Shown here piece after piece: positions 1 through 8,165 of a DNA stretch of 18,476 nucleotides; position 1 is the first letter of the stretch, and every line of letters begins with the position of its first letter. This DNA comes from JAYZQT01 sp964412235 (GTDB taxonomy: Bacteria; Pseudomonadota; Alphaproteobacteria; MPNO01; UBA830). The stretch spans positions 1 to 18,476 of the forward strand of contig CAYPNT010000059.1 in the NCBI GenBank assembly GCA_964412235.1. Reading direction: 5' to 3'. The notes beneath the pieces were generated by a model. The model was not told where the DNA came from and did not search any database. It saw nothing but the letters and a program-made list of their open reading frames with translations. A program made the position numbers and the translations under genes.

Positions 1-1073
1 ATTTCCGCCGGAGCGTGAAGTTGCGCTAACGTTCGCGTCATGGAGTTAAATGATAAGTCGAGAAAGCCCGCGCAAATTAAAAGACAAAACGCTATTATAT
101 AGTTTTCTGTAACTGCAAAACCCATGATGGCACAGCCCCATAGAAATCCGAGCACAAAAGACGTTCTCGTCTTGGCTTGAAGTAGGCTGCCGGCTTCAAG
201 AATCATGCCTGCGGTCAGAGCGCCGATCGCGTTTGCCGTGAGTAAGAGGCTATAATAGAACCCTTCGCCGCCATATCCGAAGTCACGAGCAAATTCCGGC
301 ATCTGGGGTTCATGCGCGTTGCCAACAAAAAATGCTGCTAGACCAGCGAGAAAGGACATTGAAAACACCACCGGAAGGCCCGAAATCTGACGGATGGTGT
401 CAAACATATCACGGAAGCTGGCTATTGGTGCGCCTGAGGCCGCCCGGTCTGTGTTTACTTCTTTTGGATTATTGATCAACCAAAGCGTGAGTGGGACATA
501 GATCAAAATGTTTATAAAGATCCCAATTGTGGGACCCACAATAAGAAGGAGACCACCCCCTACTGCAGGACCAAGCAACAAACCAAGGGTCCGCGACGTG
601 GCGAGGAGGCGGATCGCACTTTGAAGTTGCCGCCCACCCACGACATCGTGGATTAGAACTTGACCGGCTGGCGCCCACAGAACCCCGGCCAGGCCATGAA
701 CGATCAATAAGATGACGGCGTGCCATTTCTCTAAACTGTCTGTGGCAAAAAGAATTCCCCAACCCAAAGATACCAGCATGAAAAGCCCCATGCCTAACTG
801 GATTATGCGTCGCGGGTCGTAACGATCGGCTAGGGCACCCGCCCAGATCGAGCAAAGCAGGAATGGCACCCAATGAGCGATAACAGCGAAGCCTGCAAGC
901 GACGGAGATTGAAATTTTTCAAAAATGATCCAATAACTAATCACATGTTCGACGCTATCTGCCATCATAGCGAGCGCAGCACCAAGCAAGTAGTTTCTCG
1001 AAGCGGGATTTCGGAGCGCCGCATACGACCGGGGGTCCTGTTTTGTTGGTTGTCTGGGATCAACTACTGTCAT
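1..1073 (-). CDS. MFS transporter, EntS/MFS_3-like (C-terminus cut by window edge)
   Basis: A continuous minus-strand reading frame starts at ATG 1073-1071 and stays open to position 3, giving 357 residues without a stop. The protein is highly hydrophobic, with about ten membrane segments visible. It carries the MFS loop 2-3 motif GALADRYDPRR at about residues 79-89, and TSRTLGLLLGPAVGG in the segment 4-5 region. The visible end (TRTLAQLHAPAE) resembles the conserved part of the MFS_3/enterobactin-exporter group shortly before the last two or three helices, so perhaps 50 residues are missing. In-frame stops lie just upstream (TGA and TAA near 1122-1130). The gene follows the Dabb gene by 54 bases on the same strand and is probably co-transcribed with it. 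Substrate cannot be told; a role as drug or metabolite efflux pump is inferred from the family only. Confidence 0.85.
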   Translation of the reverse strand, partial: MTVVDPRQPTKQDPRSYAALRNPASRNYLLGAALAMMADSVEHVISYWIIFEKFQSPSLAGFAVIAHWVPFLLCSIWAGALADRYDPRRIIQLGMGLFMLVSLGWGILFATDSLEKWHAVILLIVHGLAGVLWAPAGQVLIHDVVGGRQLQSAIRLLATSRTLGLLLGPAVGGGLLLIVGPTIGIFINILIYVPLTLWLINNPKEVNTDRAASGAPIASFRDMFDTIRQISGLPVVFSMSFLAGLAAFFVGNAHEPQMPEFARDFGYGGEGFYYSLLLTANAIGALTAGMILEAGSLLQAKTRTSFVLGFLWGCAIMGFAVTENYIIAFCLLICAGFLDLSFNSMTRTLAQLHAPAE

Positions 1074-1127
1074 CTCGTCCTGACCCCACCTTCCCACCAG
1101 GTGGATGAAAACATCTTGTTTTTAATT

Positions 1128-1424
1128 TCAGGTTGTTTCGAAGTCGATAACACAAAGGGTTTCAACAATCGGCGCTAGGAGACCCTGAACCTCTTTATGC
1201 GCGGGATGTGGACCGTATGCTGACAGCACGTCTTTGTCCCGCATCGTAACGATAATACCGTGGGTAAAATTACCAGCCCGACCAGAAAAGTCTTTACCAG
1301 ACTGAACCTCTAATACGCCGTCGATTTTGTCTTTTAATTCGCCAACAGCATTGAGCGCTTCTATTGTGGATTGGTCGCTCGTGCTGTCTTTAAATTCTAT
1401 CATTAAGATGTGCTGCACAGTCAT
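1128..1424 (-). CDS. Dabb (stress-responsive alpha/beta barrel) domain protein
   Basis: This 98-residue protein matches the length and pattern of the Dabb family (dimeric alpha-beta ferredoxin-like barrel). It opens with QHILMIEFK (strand 1). A helix around residues 18-34 ends in KIDGVLEVQSG, then come FTHGIIVTMRD (strand 3) and the typical YGPHPAHKEV segment at about 70-79, and it closes with a final strand CVIDFE. GAGGA, about eight bases before the ATG, is a good ribosome binding site. Members include plant stress proteins and small bacterial proteins next to catabolic genes; some bind or transform hydrophobic aromatics or polyketides, but most have no known reaction. It is divergent from the LLM monooxygenase gene and upstream of the MFS gene. 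Family assignment is firm; function is unknown. Confidence 0.85.
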   Translation of the reverse strand: MTVQHILMIEFKDSTSDQSTIEALNAVGELKDKIDGVLEVQSGKDFSGRAGNFTHGIIVTMRDKDVLSAYGPHPAHKEVQGLLAPIVETLCVIDFETT

Positions 1425-1571
1425 TTTTAGATCCTCAAAAAAATGAAATAGGTAATTTAAACTTTAGTCTACATAGGACAACTAGCTACTTGTGAATAGA
1501 GGTGAGGAGCCATACTTTAAGTCTCCAATTTTTCGTAGGTAGCCAAGAAACGGCGGGGTCTAGGAACCGAT

Positions 1572-2639
1572 ATGTCATTTGATAGCGAAGTAGTAATTGG
1601 TGTCTCTATAAATAACGTGACCGGTATAACGGGGAAAGCGTATACCATAAAGGATCTCGTTTACGCTGGAGTTGAAGCGGAGGCAATGGGTTTCGACGGG
1701 GTTTGGGTGCATGACGCGATGATGGGACGCCGGACGACCGCCGCGTATTGCCCTATAAACGCTCTGACAGCGATTACGAGTAAAACCAACAAGGTTAAGT
1801 TGTGTACCGGGATCCTTACGCCGCAAGTGCGTAACCCGGTAATGACAGCACAACAGTGGGCCACGCTTTTTGAGATTAGCGAGGGCCGGGCAATTATGGG
1901 CGTGGGCATGGGGGCCGGAACACCCACTTTGATTAAACGGGAATTCGAAGGACTAGCGTCCTTAAGACACGACACGATGTTAAATCCCGGCGAACTATAT
2001 AAACGAAGAGGCAAGGTTTTTGATGAATGCCTTGATGTGATGCGACAACTCTGGGCAGAAGACAAAATCACGTATAAGGGTGAATACTTCAGTTTTAATG
2101 AGATTACGCTTGGTTATGCCCGTCCGTCGGCAATGCCACCCGTCCTTGTGGGGTCGGGGATATACTTTCCCACAGAAGTTGGTGGGCCTCTCCACCATGG
2201 ATGGAAAGAAAAAAACGCGGGACAATATCTTCCTGGAAAATTAACCCGTGTGGTGGATTATGGGGACGGTTGGATAACACCACACGTGACACCACAAGAA
2301 TTTGCAACGCATTTTAAAACTATCGAAAAAATTGGTGCAGAGCGTGCCCCTGGAAAACAGTTTGCGCGAGCATGGAATTGTTTTGCATGTGTGAGCGATG
2401 GATACCACCAGGGTTGGGAGTCTGTGCGGAACCATCTCGAGGACTTTCATGGACCACCGATACGTGACGATGTGGTTGACCGTTGGGCTGTCGCTGGTTC
2501 CGCGGATCAAATAGCGGCTCGATTAAATGAATTTATAGATGTCGGTGTGCACATCTTCCAAATCGTTATTGGCTCACCTGACCAACTCGGCCAAATGAGG
2601 CAGATTGCTGAAAATGTTCTCCCGCTCTTGAAACGCTGA
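1572..2639 (+). CDS. LLM-class flavin-dependent monooxygenase (luciferase-like)
   Basis: The 355-residue product has the bacterial-luciferase-like TIM barrel. The N-terminal segment TIKDLVYAGVEAEAMGFDGVWVHD is typical, as are RNPVMTAQQWATL (88-99), GRAIMGVGMGAG (105-116) and RRGKVFDECLDVMRQLW (145-161), followed by YKGEYFSFNE and VLVGSG. DYGDGWITP and the C-terminal AGSADQIAARLNEFIDVGV close the fold. Such enzymes use reduced FMN or F420 to oxygenate or dehydrogenate small organics; which cofactor is used here cannot be decided. AGGA at 1562-1565 sits six bases before the ATG. The ligase gene starts four bases after the stop, so both are surely one transcript. A stretch of about 20 extra residues (198-222) lies between VLVGSG and the DGW motif. 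The substrate is unknown; activation of an aromatic acid by the next gene suggests an aromatic or acyl-CoA substrate. Confidence 0.88.
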   Translation: MSFDSEVVIGVSINNVTGITGKAYTIKDLVYAGVEAEAMGFDGVWVHDAMMGRRTTAAYCPINALTAITSKTNKVKLCTGILTPQVRNPVMTAQQWATLFEISEGRAIMGVGMGAGTPTLIKREFEGLASLRHDTMLNPGELYKRRGKVFDECLDVMRQLWAEDKITYKGEYFSFNEITLGYARPSAMPPVLVGSGIYFPTEVGGPLHHGWKEKNAGQYLPGKLTRVVDYGDGWITPHVTPQEFATHFKTIEKIGAERAPGKQFARAWNCFACVSDGYHQGWESVRNHLEDFHGPPIRDDVVDRWAVAGSADQIAARLNEFIDVGVHIFQIVIGSPDQLGQMRQIAENVLPLLKR

Positions 2640-2643
2640 CGCA

Positions 2644-4290
2644 ATGCCAGTTAAGAAATATACTGATCTCGCGCCAAAAAATGCGTCGCCGGCGCTTTTT
2701 TTCAACCTTCCAGAACTAAAATACCCGGAACGCATTAACGCTGTCGAAGTCGTTCTTGAGGGTGCTCGGGACGCAGGTTGGCTAGACCGGGTTGTCTACT
2801 ACGCTGACGGAAGGTCGTATACCTATGATGCGGTGCGGCATTCCGTGCAATGTTCGGCGCGCGCTCTCAGACGGATGGGTGTTGATCGGGGCGACGTCGT
2901 AATCCTGCGTATACCGGATACGATTGAGTTGGTTGTGACATTGCTGGCGGTTCAGGCGATCGGCGCTATAGCAATGCCGACCTACATACAACTTCGAACC
3001 GAAGACCTCGTTTATCGCGCGAATGACGCAGAAGCAAAATTTCTGATTTCAACACCGGAACTGTTAGAGGAGGCGTTACCTGTGGCCACTGCCCGCGAGG
3101 GAAATACCGAGGTATTGGCGATCCCGTCGGACCCACAACATCGTTGTCCGGCTTTCAGTGATTTCCTCCCTAAACGGGACGTTGACATACAATACGCGGA
3201 CACTCATGGCGAAGAGCTATGCCTTTTACTTTATACATCTGGGAGCACAGGATCCCCCAAGGGCACGATACATTGCCACCGTGACATGTTGGCGATTAGC
3301 GACACATACTGGCGGTATTGCCTAGATCCAAAACCTCATGACGTATTCGCTGGCCCGCCGTCTATCGCATTCGCGCTGGGCTTTGGAATGTTTGTGTATT
3401 TTCCATTGCGGCTCGGCCACGCGGCTGTACTTGAACCCGACAAATCGCCTACTTTGGCGTTGGAGCAGATTAAGCACTATCGCGTCACGATATTTGCGGC
3501 CGTTGTTTCTTACTACAATGTATTGGCACGCTTGATACGTGAGGAGGGTACTGATATCTCCTCATTGGTCCATCCTATGACCGGGGGCGAACCCTTGACC
3601 CAAGAAGTCGAACGGTTCTGGCGAGAGGTGGCAGGTATCCCCTTAGAGCAGTTTATTGGCACGACGGAAACTCTGCACTGTTTTCTTACATCGACGCGGG
3701 CAGACGGTTTGCCAGAAACCTCTACTCTGGGACGCCCCGTGCCGGGATATGAGGTTGCGGTGGTGGACACGGAGACGTTCAATCCGTTACCTCCAGGCAA
3801 ACACGGCCTGTTGGCCACGCGCGGGCCTACGGGTACGGTTTATTGGCGGAAAGACGATCATCAGAGACAAGTCGTACGTAATGGCTGGAATGTTTTCCAG
3901 GACGTCGTCTGGAGAGATGAGCAGGGGGACTATCATTACGTTGCACGACACGATGAAATGATTATCTCTGCCGGGCATAACATATCACCGGTTTACGTGG
4001 AGAGTGTCCTTTTACAACATGACGCGGTATTCGAATGTGCGTGTGTTCCAGCACCCGATCCAACCGGGTCACGAGGCATGATTGTCAAAGCATACATTGT
4101 TACCACTGAGGGAGCGCAGGAAAGCGATGATCTCTCAGAAGCGTTAAAGACGTATGTTAAAACGAATGCACCACCCTATATGTATCCCCGCTCGATTTCA
4201 TTTGAGAAATCGCTCCCAAAAACAATAAATGGGAAAATACTACGCTCGGAACTTAAAGCACGTGCACAAAGCCAGGGTCGAATAGAGTGA
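2644..4290 (+). CDS. AMP-dependent CoA ligase, benzoate/2-aminobenzoate-CoA ligase family
   Basis: At 548 residues this is a full-length ANL-superfamily ligase, which would activate a carboxylic acid to its CoA thioester through an acyl-adenylate. The phosphate-binding loop YTSGSTGSPKG is at 197-207. The FIGTTET motif is at 337-343, D420 takes the place of the usual TGD aspartate, and the hinge ARHDEMIISAGHNISP is at 434-449. The catalytic lysine K531 lies in PKTINGKI near the C-terminus. The segment after the P-loop (IHCHRDMLAISDTYWR) and VFAGPPSIAFALGFG resemble benzoate-CoA and 2-aminobenzoate-CoA ligases more than fatty acyl-CoA synthetases. No signal peptide; cytoplasmic. It is sandwiched between a flavin monooxygenase and a methyltransferase, and its TGA overlaps the next GTG start. 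Ligase class is secure; aromatic substrate is probable, exact acid unknown. Confidence 0.85.
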   Translation: MPVKKYTDLAPKNASPALFFNLPELKYPERINAVEVVLEGARDAGWLDRVVYYADGRSYTYDAVRHSVQCSARALRRMGVDRGDVVILRIPDTIELVVTLLAVQAIGAIAMPTYIQLRTEDLVYRANDAEAKFLISTPELLEEALPVATAREGNTEVLAIPSDPQHRCPAFSDFLPKRDVDIQYADTHGEELCLLLYTSGSTGSPKGTIHCHRDMLAISDTYWRYCLDPKPHDVFAGPPSIAFALGFGMFVYFPLRLGHAAVLEPDKSPTLALEQIKHYRVTIFAAVVSYYNVLARLIREEGTDISSLVHPMTGGEPLTQEVERFWREVAGIPLEQFIGTTETLHCFLTSTRADGLPETSTLGRPVPGYEVAVVDTETFNPLPPGKHGLLATRGPTGTVYWRKDDHQRQVVRNGWNVFQDVVWRDEQGDYHYVARHDEMIISAGHNISPVYVESVLLQHDAVFECACVPAPDPTGSRGMIVKAYIVTTEGAQESDDLSEALKTYVKTNAPPYMYPRSISFEKSLPKTINGKILRSELKARAQSQGRIE

Positions 4291-5111
4291 CAAAAAACTC
4301 TATAGCTAATCACTATGGCGGCGATGGGATGGTTGAACGTGTTCTCTCAGCGCTTTCACAGGAGGGGATGGACCTAGCCAACCTTGACTGGAAGAACCTC
4401 ACGTCTTTCGATCAGTTTCATACGCGGGGGCTCCCTGCCACTCGAGAACAGGCGCGTCTCGCTGCCCCAACAGTCGGGGCCAATGTTATTGATCTGGGGT
4501 GTGGTGTCGGTGGGCCTGCCAGATGTTTGGCTGCGGAATATGGTTGCTGCGTAACCGGCATTGATTTGACCCCCGAATATATAGAACTAGCAGAGCTTTT
4601 AGCTGCGGGCTGCCAAATGTCTGATCAACTTTTATTCAAGGTCGCCGACGCCCTAAAGATGCCATTCAGGAATGAAGTGTTTGACCTGGCATGGAGCCAG
4701 AACGTGTCTATGAATGTTAAAGACAAACACAATTTCTACGGGGAAACCAAGCGGATTTTGAAGCCTGGAGGACGTTTGGTTACGTCTGATATTGTTTCCG
4801 GGTCATCTACAGAAATACAATGGCCATTACCCTGGGCTCGAGAAACATCTATAAGTTTTGTTGTAGCGGAAGAAGACATGAGAAACGCTATGGAATTAGT
4901 TGGCTTTCGTATCATCGAGTGGCGGGATACGACGGAGGAGGCGGTTTCAGTGTTTCAACAATCAAACCAAAAACAACGACGTGGAAAATTGGGTGTTGGT
5001 CTCATTGCGGGGTCTGACTTTCCTGAACGGTCAGCCAACCTGGCCAATGGATTAGCGGCTGGTGTTTTTAAAAGTGTTTTAATATTGGCCGAAAAAGCAC
5101 CTCGGCCATAA
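4287..5111 (+). CDS. Class I SAM-dependent methyltransferase (UbiE/Methyltransf_11-like)
   Basis: The start is GTG at 4287, overlapping the ligase stop as GTGA, a classic translational-coupling arrangement. The 274-residue product has the Rossmann-type SAM fold. Motif I VIDLGCGVGG is at 67-76, the ribose-binding GIDLT at 91-95, an acidic post-II stretch VADALKMPF follows, then FDLAWSQNVSMNV (motif II/III region) and LKPGGRLVTSDIV. The sequence style is close to the sarcosine/tocopherol/UbiE-like C-, N- or O-methyltransferases; the acceptor atom cannot be read from sequence. Being the last gene of the three-gene unit, it may methylate a product of the monooxygenase or ligase. The next gene is convergent on the other strand, 96 bases away. 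Fold assignment is secure, substrate open. Confidence 0.86.
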   Translation: MTKNSIANHYGGDGMVERVLSALSQEGMDLANLDWKNLTSFDQFHTRGLPATREQARLAAPTVGANVIDLGCGVGGPARCLAAEYGCCVTGIDLTPEYIELAELLAAGCQMSDQLLFKVADALKMPFRNEVFDLAWSQNVSMNVKDKHNFYGETKRILKPGGRLVTSDIVSGSSTEIQWPLPWARETSISFVVAEEDMRNAMELVGFRIIEWRDTTEEAVSVFQQSNQKQRRGKLGVGLIAGSDFPERSANLANGLAAGVFKSVLILAEKAPRP

Positions 5112-5207
5112 CGTGGAACCAACGCGCCCGCAGTACGTGAGCTCAAAGTGAACTATAGGCCCTCGTCGGCTACCCTGATATAAATTATAATCGCACGCCG
5201 TAATCGT
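5112..5207. other. Convergent intergenic gap, no clear terminator
   Basis: This 96-base gap separates two converging transcription units. I looked for GC-rich stem-loops followed by T-runs on either strand and found none. AACTATA near 5150 is repeated in inverted form as TATAGTT at about 5211, inside the end of the Mo-subunit gene, but the arms are AT-rich and far apart, so they are unlikely to terminate transcription. Confidence 0.5.
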
Positions 5208-7589
5208 TTATAGTTTTTTGAGTGCCTTTAGAACCACTTCGGGTGTCATCGGTTGCTCCGTAATCTTCCCCTCAGTCAACGGACGGATGGCGTCATTAAC
5301 CGCGTTCATAATTACACCGGGGGCAGCACCTGTTCCTGACTCGCCTGCGCCTTTCGCACCCAACTCGGATTCGCTAGTCGGCGTTTGAACATGAGCTACT
5401 TCGATGTCGGGCATTTCTTTTGCCATGGGTGTAACGTAGTCGGCCATTGTGCCATTTTGAAGCTGACCTTGTGCGTCGTAAATACAGTGCTCATATAATG
5501 CCCCGCCCAGACCCTGAACAGCGCCTCCTCTAACTTGTTCATCTGCAAGCAAGGGGTTAATTATTCGCCCACAATCCTCAACGACCCAGTGGTTTAAGTG
5601 TTTTATCCACCCCGTGTCGGCATCTACTTCTACATAGGCACCATGGATTCCATTAGTAAAAATGTACGGAAGATCCTGAAGCCGGTAACGTCGCGTATGA
5701 GACAGAACAGGCTGGTAGTCGTTCGGCAACTCGCCTAACTGAAAATGTCCGATACGGCCAATTTCTGCGAGCGATATTCGACTAGTTTCACTGCCCGCGT
5801 CGACAACATTACCATCCACAATATCAAGATTTTGGGGATCGGCTTGCAGCAATTGGCCCGCGATCTCGAGAATTTCACGGCGCAAATCGAGCGCTGCCTG
5901 ATAGGTAGCCTCTCCCCCGATTGCTGTGGCCCGGGAAGCGTAGGTGCCTCCACCGTATGGCACGGCGTCCGTGTCTCCAGATATTGACCGGACCATTTCC
6001 ATGGGTATACCGAGAGCGGCTGACGCGATCTGTTCCATAACCGTGTCAACTCCTTGGCCTTGATCGGTCACACCGAGAGCAACTATCACACCACCCGAGG
6101 GCTCTAGTTTCACGGTGGTGGCATCCTGCGCCGCAATGCGCGCTCCTCCCGCCCCGTAATAACCGACGGGGCTTGGAGCGGTCCCCTTGATGAAGCCGGC
6201 GATTCCGATCCCGCGATAAATTCCCTGCCGTCTTAGTTCTGCTTGTTCTGTACGTAATTCGGCATAGTTCATCAGCGCTTGTAGTTTTTCAAGACACGCC
6301 TCATGTGACAGGTCTTTCATGGTTATGCCGGCACCAATTTCGCGCGGATAAGAATTATCTTCCATTACATTTTTGCGCCGAATCTCAAACGGGTCTATCC
6401 CTATGACTTCCGCAGCCCAATCCATCATAAATTCGCCCACAGAGATGCCGATTGGATGGCCTACTGCGCGATACTGAGAGGTCGGGACCGCATTCAAATA
6501 TACGACAGTGGCTTTTGCACGATAGTTTGGATGTTTATAAGGGCCAAACGTTATGTTGAGGATTTGGTTGGCTTCGAAAACTGACGTTCTTGGATATTGT
6601 GAATAGGCGCCGACGCCAGACAAATCGTCAATTTGAACTGCAGTCAAAGACCCGTCGTCCATTACCCCGATCTTGGCGTGGACCCGGTTCTCACGGGCAT
6701 GAATGTCTGACACGAATGATTCCAGACGGTCCGCCACAAATTTAACCGGGCGCCCAAGTTTCATTGACGCTGCAGTGGCTGCGACTTCATCCCCAAATGT
6801 GTGGATTTTCAGGCCGAAGGACCCTCCGACATCGAGTGATACAATACGTACATTATGTTCGGGTATGCCTAACGTCGTCGCAAAAACGGTTTCTATCATG
6901 TGCGGACACTGACTAGACGTGTGAATAGTCAGGCGTTCTGTGCCTGGGTCGTATTCCGACAACACGATCCTTGGCTCAAGACTGACCGCTGTGTGTCGCC
7001 CGAAATAAAATGTCTCTTCTAGTACGTGATCGGCTTCATCAAAGGCTGTATCAACGTTGCCCGTATTTATTTGTTTTTCCCAGGCTTTGTTTGTTCCCAG
7101 ATCTGGATGAATGACCGGTGTGCCCGTATCGAGAGCCGTGTCCTTGTTGATAACGACTGGTAGTTCCTCATATTCTATTTTAACGAGTTCACCCGCATCC
7201 TCTGCTTGAGCTCGCGTTTCGGCTATTACCATTACGACGGGTTCACCGTGCCAGCACGCACGGTCAACCGCCATGGGATATTGCGGTTGTGCCTTCATAT
7301 TTTCAAATACTGTCAGGGTCCCTATCCAGGGCCCTGTGCACATTTCAGATAACTCTGCCCCCGTCATTACCAACTTGACCCCCGGTGCCACTTTTGCTGC
7401 GGTGGTGTCAATCTTTATTATTTTTGCATGCGCATAGGGACTGCGCACAAATGCGGCGTGCACCGTCCGCGGAGGATTGATATCGTCTGTGTAACGACCT
7501 CTGCCGGCTACCGCGCGCATCGCTCTTGAACGGGGCAATGTACGGCCGATGTATGAGTTTGGTCTCTCGTATGGGTGTATATAATTCAT
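5208..7589 (-). CDS. Molybdenum hydroxylase large subunit (xanthine dehydrogenase/CoxL family)
   Basis: The 793-residue product is the Mo-pterin cytosine dinucleotide subunit of a three-subunit hydroxylase. The N-terminal half begins with GRTLPRSRAMRAVAGRGRYTDD. GGSFG (255-259) is the conserved glycine/Phe loop over the molybdenum. The active-site loop region reads SQYRAVGHP (371-379), TDQGQG (508-513) contacts the cofactor, GGTYASRA lies at 547-554, and the catalytic base Glu is E750 in GAKGAGE. Length and domain order match CoxL, nicotinate, isoquinoline and quinoline hydroxylase large subunits. The loop lacks AYRCSFR, the signature of form I CO dehydrogenase, so true CO oxidation is unlikely. 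A GGCGGAGA ribosome site precedes the ATG. It is third in an M-S-L operon, 91 bases after the 2Fe-2S subunit. An N-heteroaromatic or purine-like substrate is inferred from context. Confidence 0.92.
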   Translation of the reverse strand: MNYIHPYERPNSYIGRTLPRSRAMRAVAGRGRYTDDINPPRTVHAAFVRSPYAHAKIIKIDTTAAKVAPGVKLVMTGAELSEMCTGPWIGTLTVFENMKAQPQYPMAVDRACWHGEPVVMVIAETRAQAEDAGELVKIEYEELPVVINKDTALDTGTPVIHPDLGTNKAWEKQINTGNVDTAFDEADHVLEETFYFGRHTAVSLEPRIVLSEYDPGTERLTIHTSSQCPHMIETVFATTLGIPEHNVRIVSLDVGGSFGLKIHTFGDEVAATAASMKLGRPVKFVADRLESFVSDIHARENRVHAKIGVMDDGSLTAVQIDDLSGVGAYSQYPRTSVFEANQILNITFGPYKHPNYRAKATVVYLNAVPTSQYRAVGHPIGISVGEFMMDWAAEVIGIDPFEIRRKNVMEDNSYPREIGAGITMKDLSHEACLEKLQALMNYAELRTEQAELRRQGIYRGIGIAGFIKGTAPSPVGYYGAGGARIAAQDATTVKLEPSGGVIVALGVTDQGQGVDTVMEQIASAALGIPMEMVRSISGDTDAVPYGGGTYASRATAIGGEATYQAALDLRREILEIAGQLLQADPQNLDIVDGNVVDAGSETSRISLAEIGRIGHFQLGELPNDYQPVLSHTRRYRLQDLPYIFTNGIHGAYVEVDADTGWIKHLNHWVVEDCGRIINPLLADEQVRGGAVQGLGGALYEHCIYDAQGQLQNGTMADYVTPMAKEMPDIEVAHVQTPTSESELGAKGAGESGTGAAPGVIMNAVNDAIRPLTEGKITEQPMTPEVVLKALKKL

Positions 7590-7680
7590 ATCTTATTTGT
7601 CTCCGCCTCGTGGCGTGGTTGTTTTATTCCCCCGGTCATGCAACGGGTTTCGGTCGGCGGAAAGGAGGTACGGCACAGTG

Positions 7681-8163
7681 TTAGCTCTTCAGGCGAGCGT
7701 CATTTACTGTCTCTATAGCGTCAATAATTGCGTGATACCCTGTGCACCGACAATAATTACCAGACATGAACTCTCGGATTTCCTCCCGGCTTTGTGGTTT
7801 TTTCTGCGCCAGAAGTTCTGCCGCGGTCATAAGCATGCCCGGCGTGCAAAAACCGCATTGTAAAGCATTACGTTCTACAAATGTGTCCTGAAGATCAGCG
7901 ATTTCTCCCGTGTCCGTGATGCCTTCAATGGTCAACACCTCACAGCCGTCCGCTTGGGCTGCAAGTATCAGACAACCGCGCACTACACTGCCGTCGACAC
8001 GTACTGAGCACGCACCACAAATTCCGTGCTCGCAGCCGAGGTGTGAGCCAGTAAATCCCAATTCTGTACGTATAAAATCTACGAGATGAGTGCGCACGGG
8101 AATGCTCTTTGTCACTTTCTCGCCGTTTACCGTCATGTTAACGGTAATAAACTCTTCACTCAT
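7681..8163 (-). CDS. Molybdenum hydroxylase 2Fe-2S small subunit (CoxS family)
   Basis: This 160-residue electron-transfer subunit holds two [2Fe-2S] clusters. The plant-ferredoxin-type N-terminal domain has C44, C49, C52 and C64 (CEHGICGAC then GC). The helical C-terminal domain has C103, C106, C138 and C140 (CGFC and NYCRC). All eight ligands are present and length is normal for the family. It passes electrons from the Mo site to the FAD subunit. The gene starts two bases after the FAD-subunit stop, and its ribosome site (AGGGGA) lies in the end of that gene, implying coupling. There is no Tat signal, as usual for this cytoplasmic subunit. Confidence 0.95.
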   Translation of the reverse strand: MSEEFITVNMTVNGEKVTKSIPVRTHLVDFIRTELGFTGSHLGCEHGICGACSVRVDGSVVRGCLILAAQADGCEVLTIEGITDTGEIADLQDTFVERNALQCGFCTPGMLMTAAELLAQKKPQSREEIREFMSGNYCRCTGYHAIIDAIETVNDARLKS

Positions 8164-8165
8164 AG

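Noticed and set aside
469..873. 134-codon minus-strand open frame
   Set aside because: It lies out of frame inside the MFS gene. Its product is rich in Arg, Ser, Cys and Trp without any family pattern, while the other frame gives a clear MFS protein.
873..1178. 101-codon plus-strand open frame
   Set aside because: It is antisense to the start of the MFS gene and the end of the Dabb gene, has no ribosome site and no recognisable domain.
1461..1524. Near-direct repeat ACTTTAGTCT / ACTTTAAGTCT in the gap before the LLM gene
   Set aside because: The copies are short, AT-rich and not exact, at 53-base spacing. It may be chance, and no further copies were seen.
7597..7863. Plus-strand GGAGG at about 7665 followed by GTG and an open frame
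   Set aside because: It looks like a start site but points into the antisense of the 2Fe-2S subunit, and the frame encodes nothing recognisable; a chance match in the 91-base gap.
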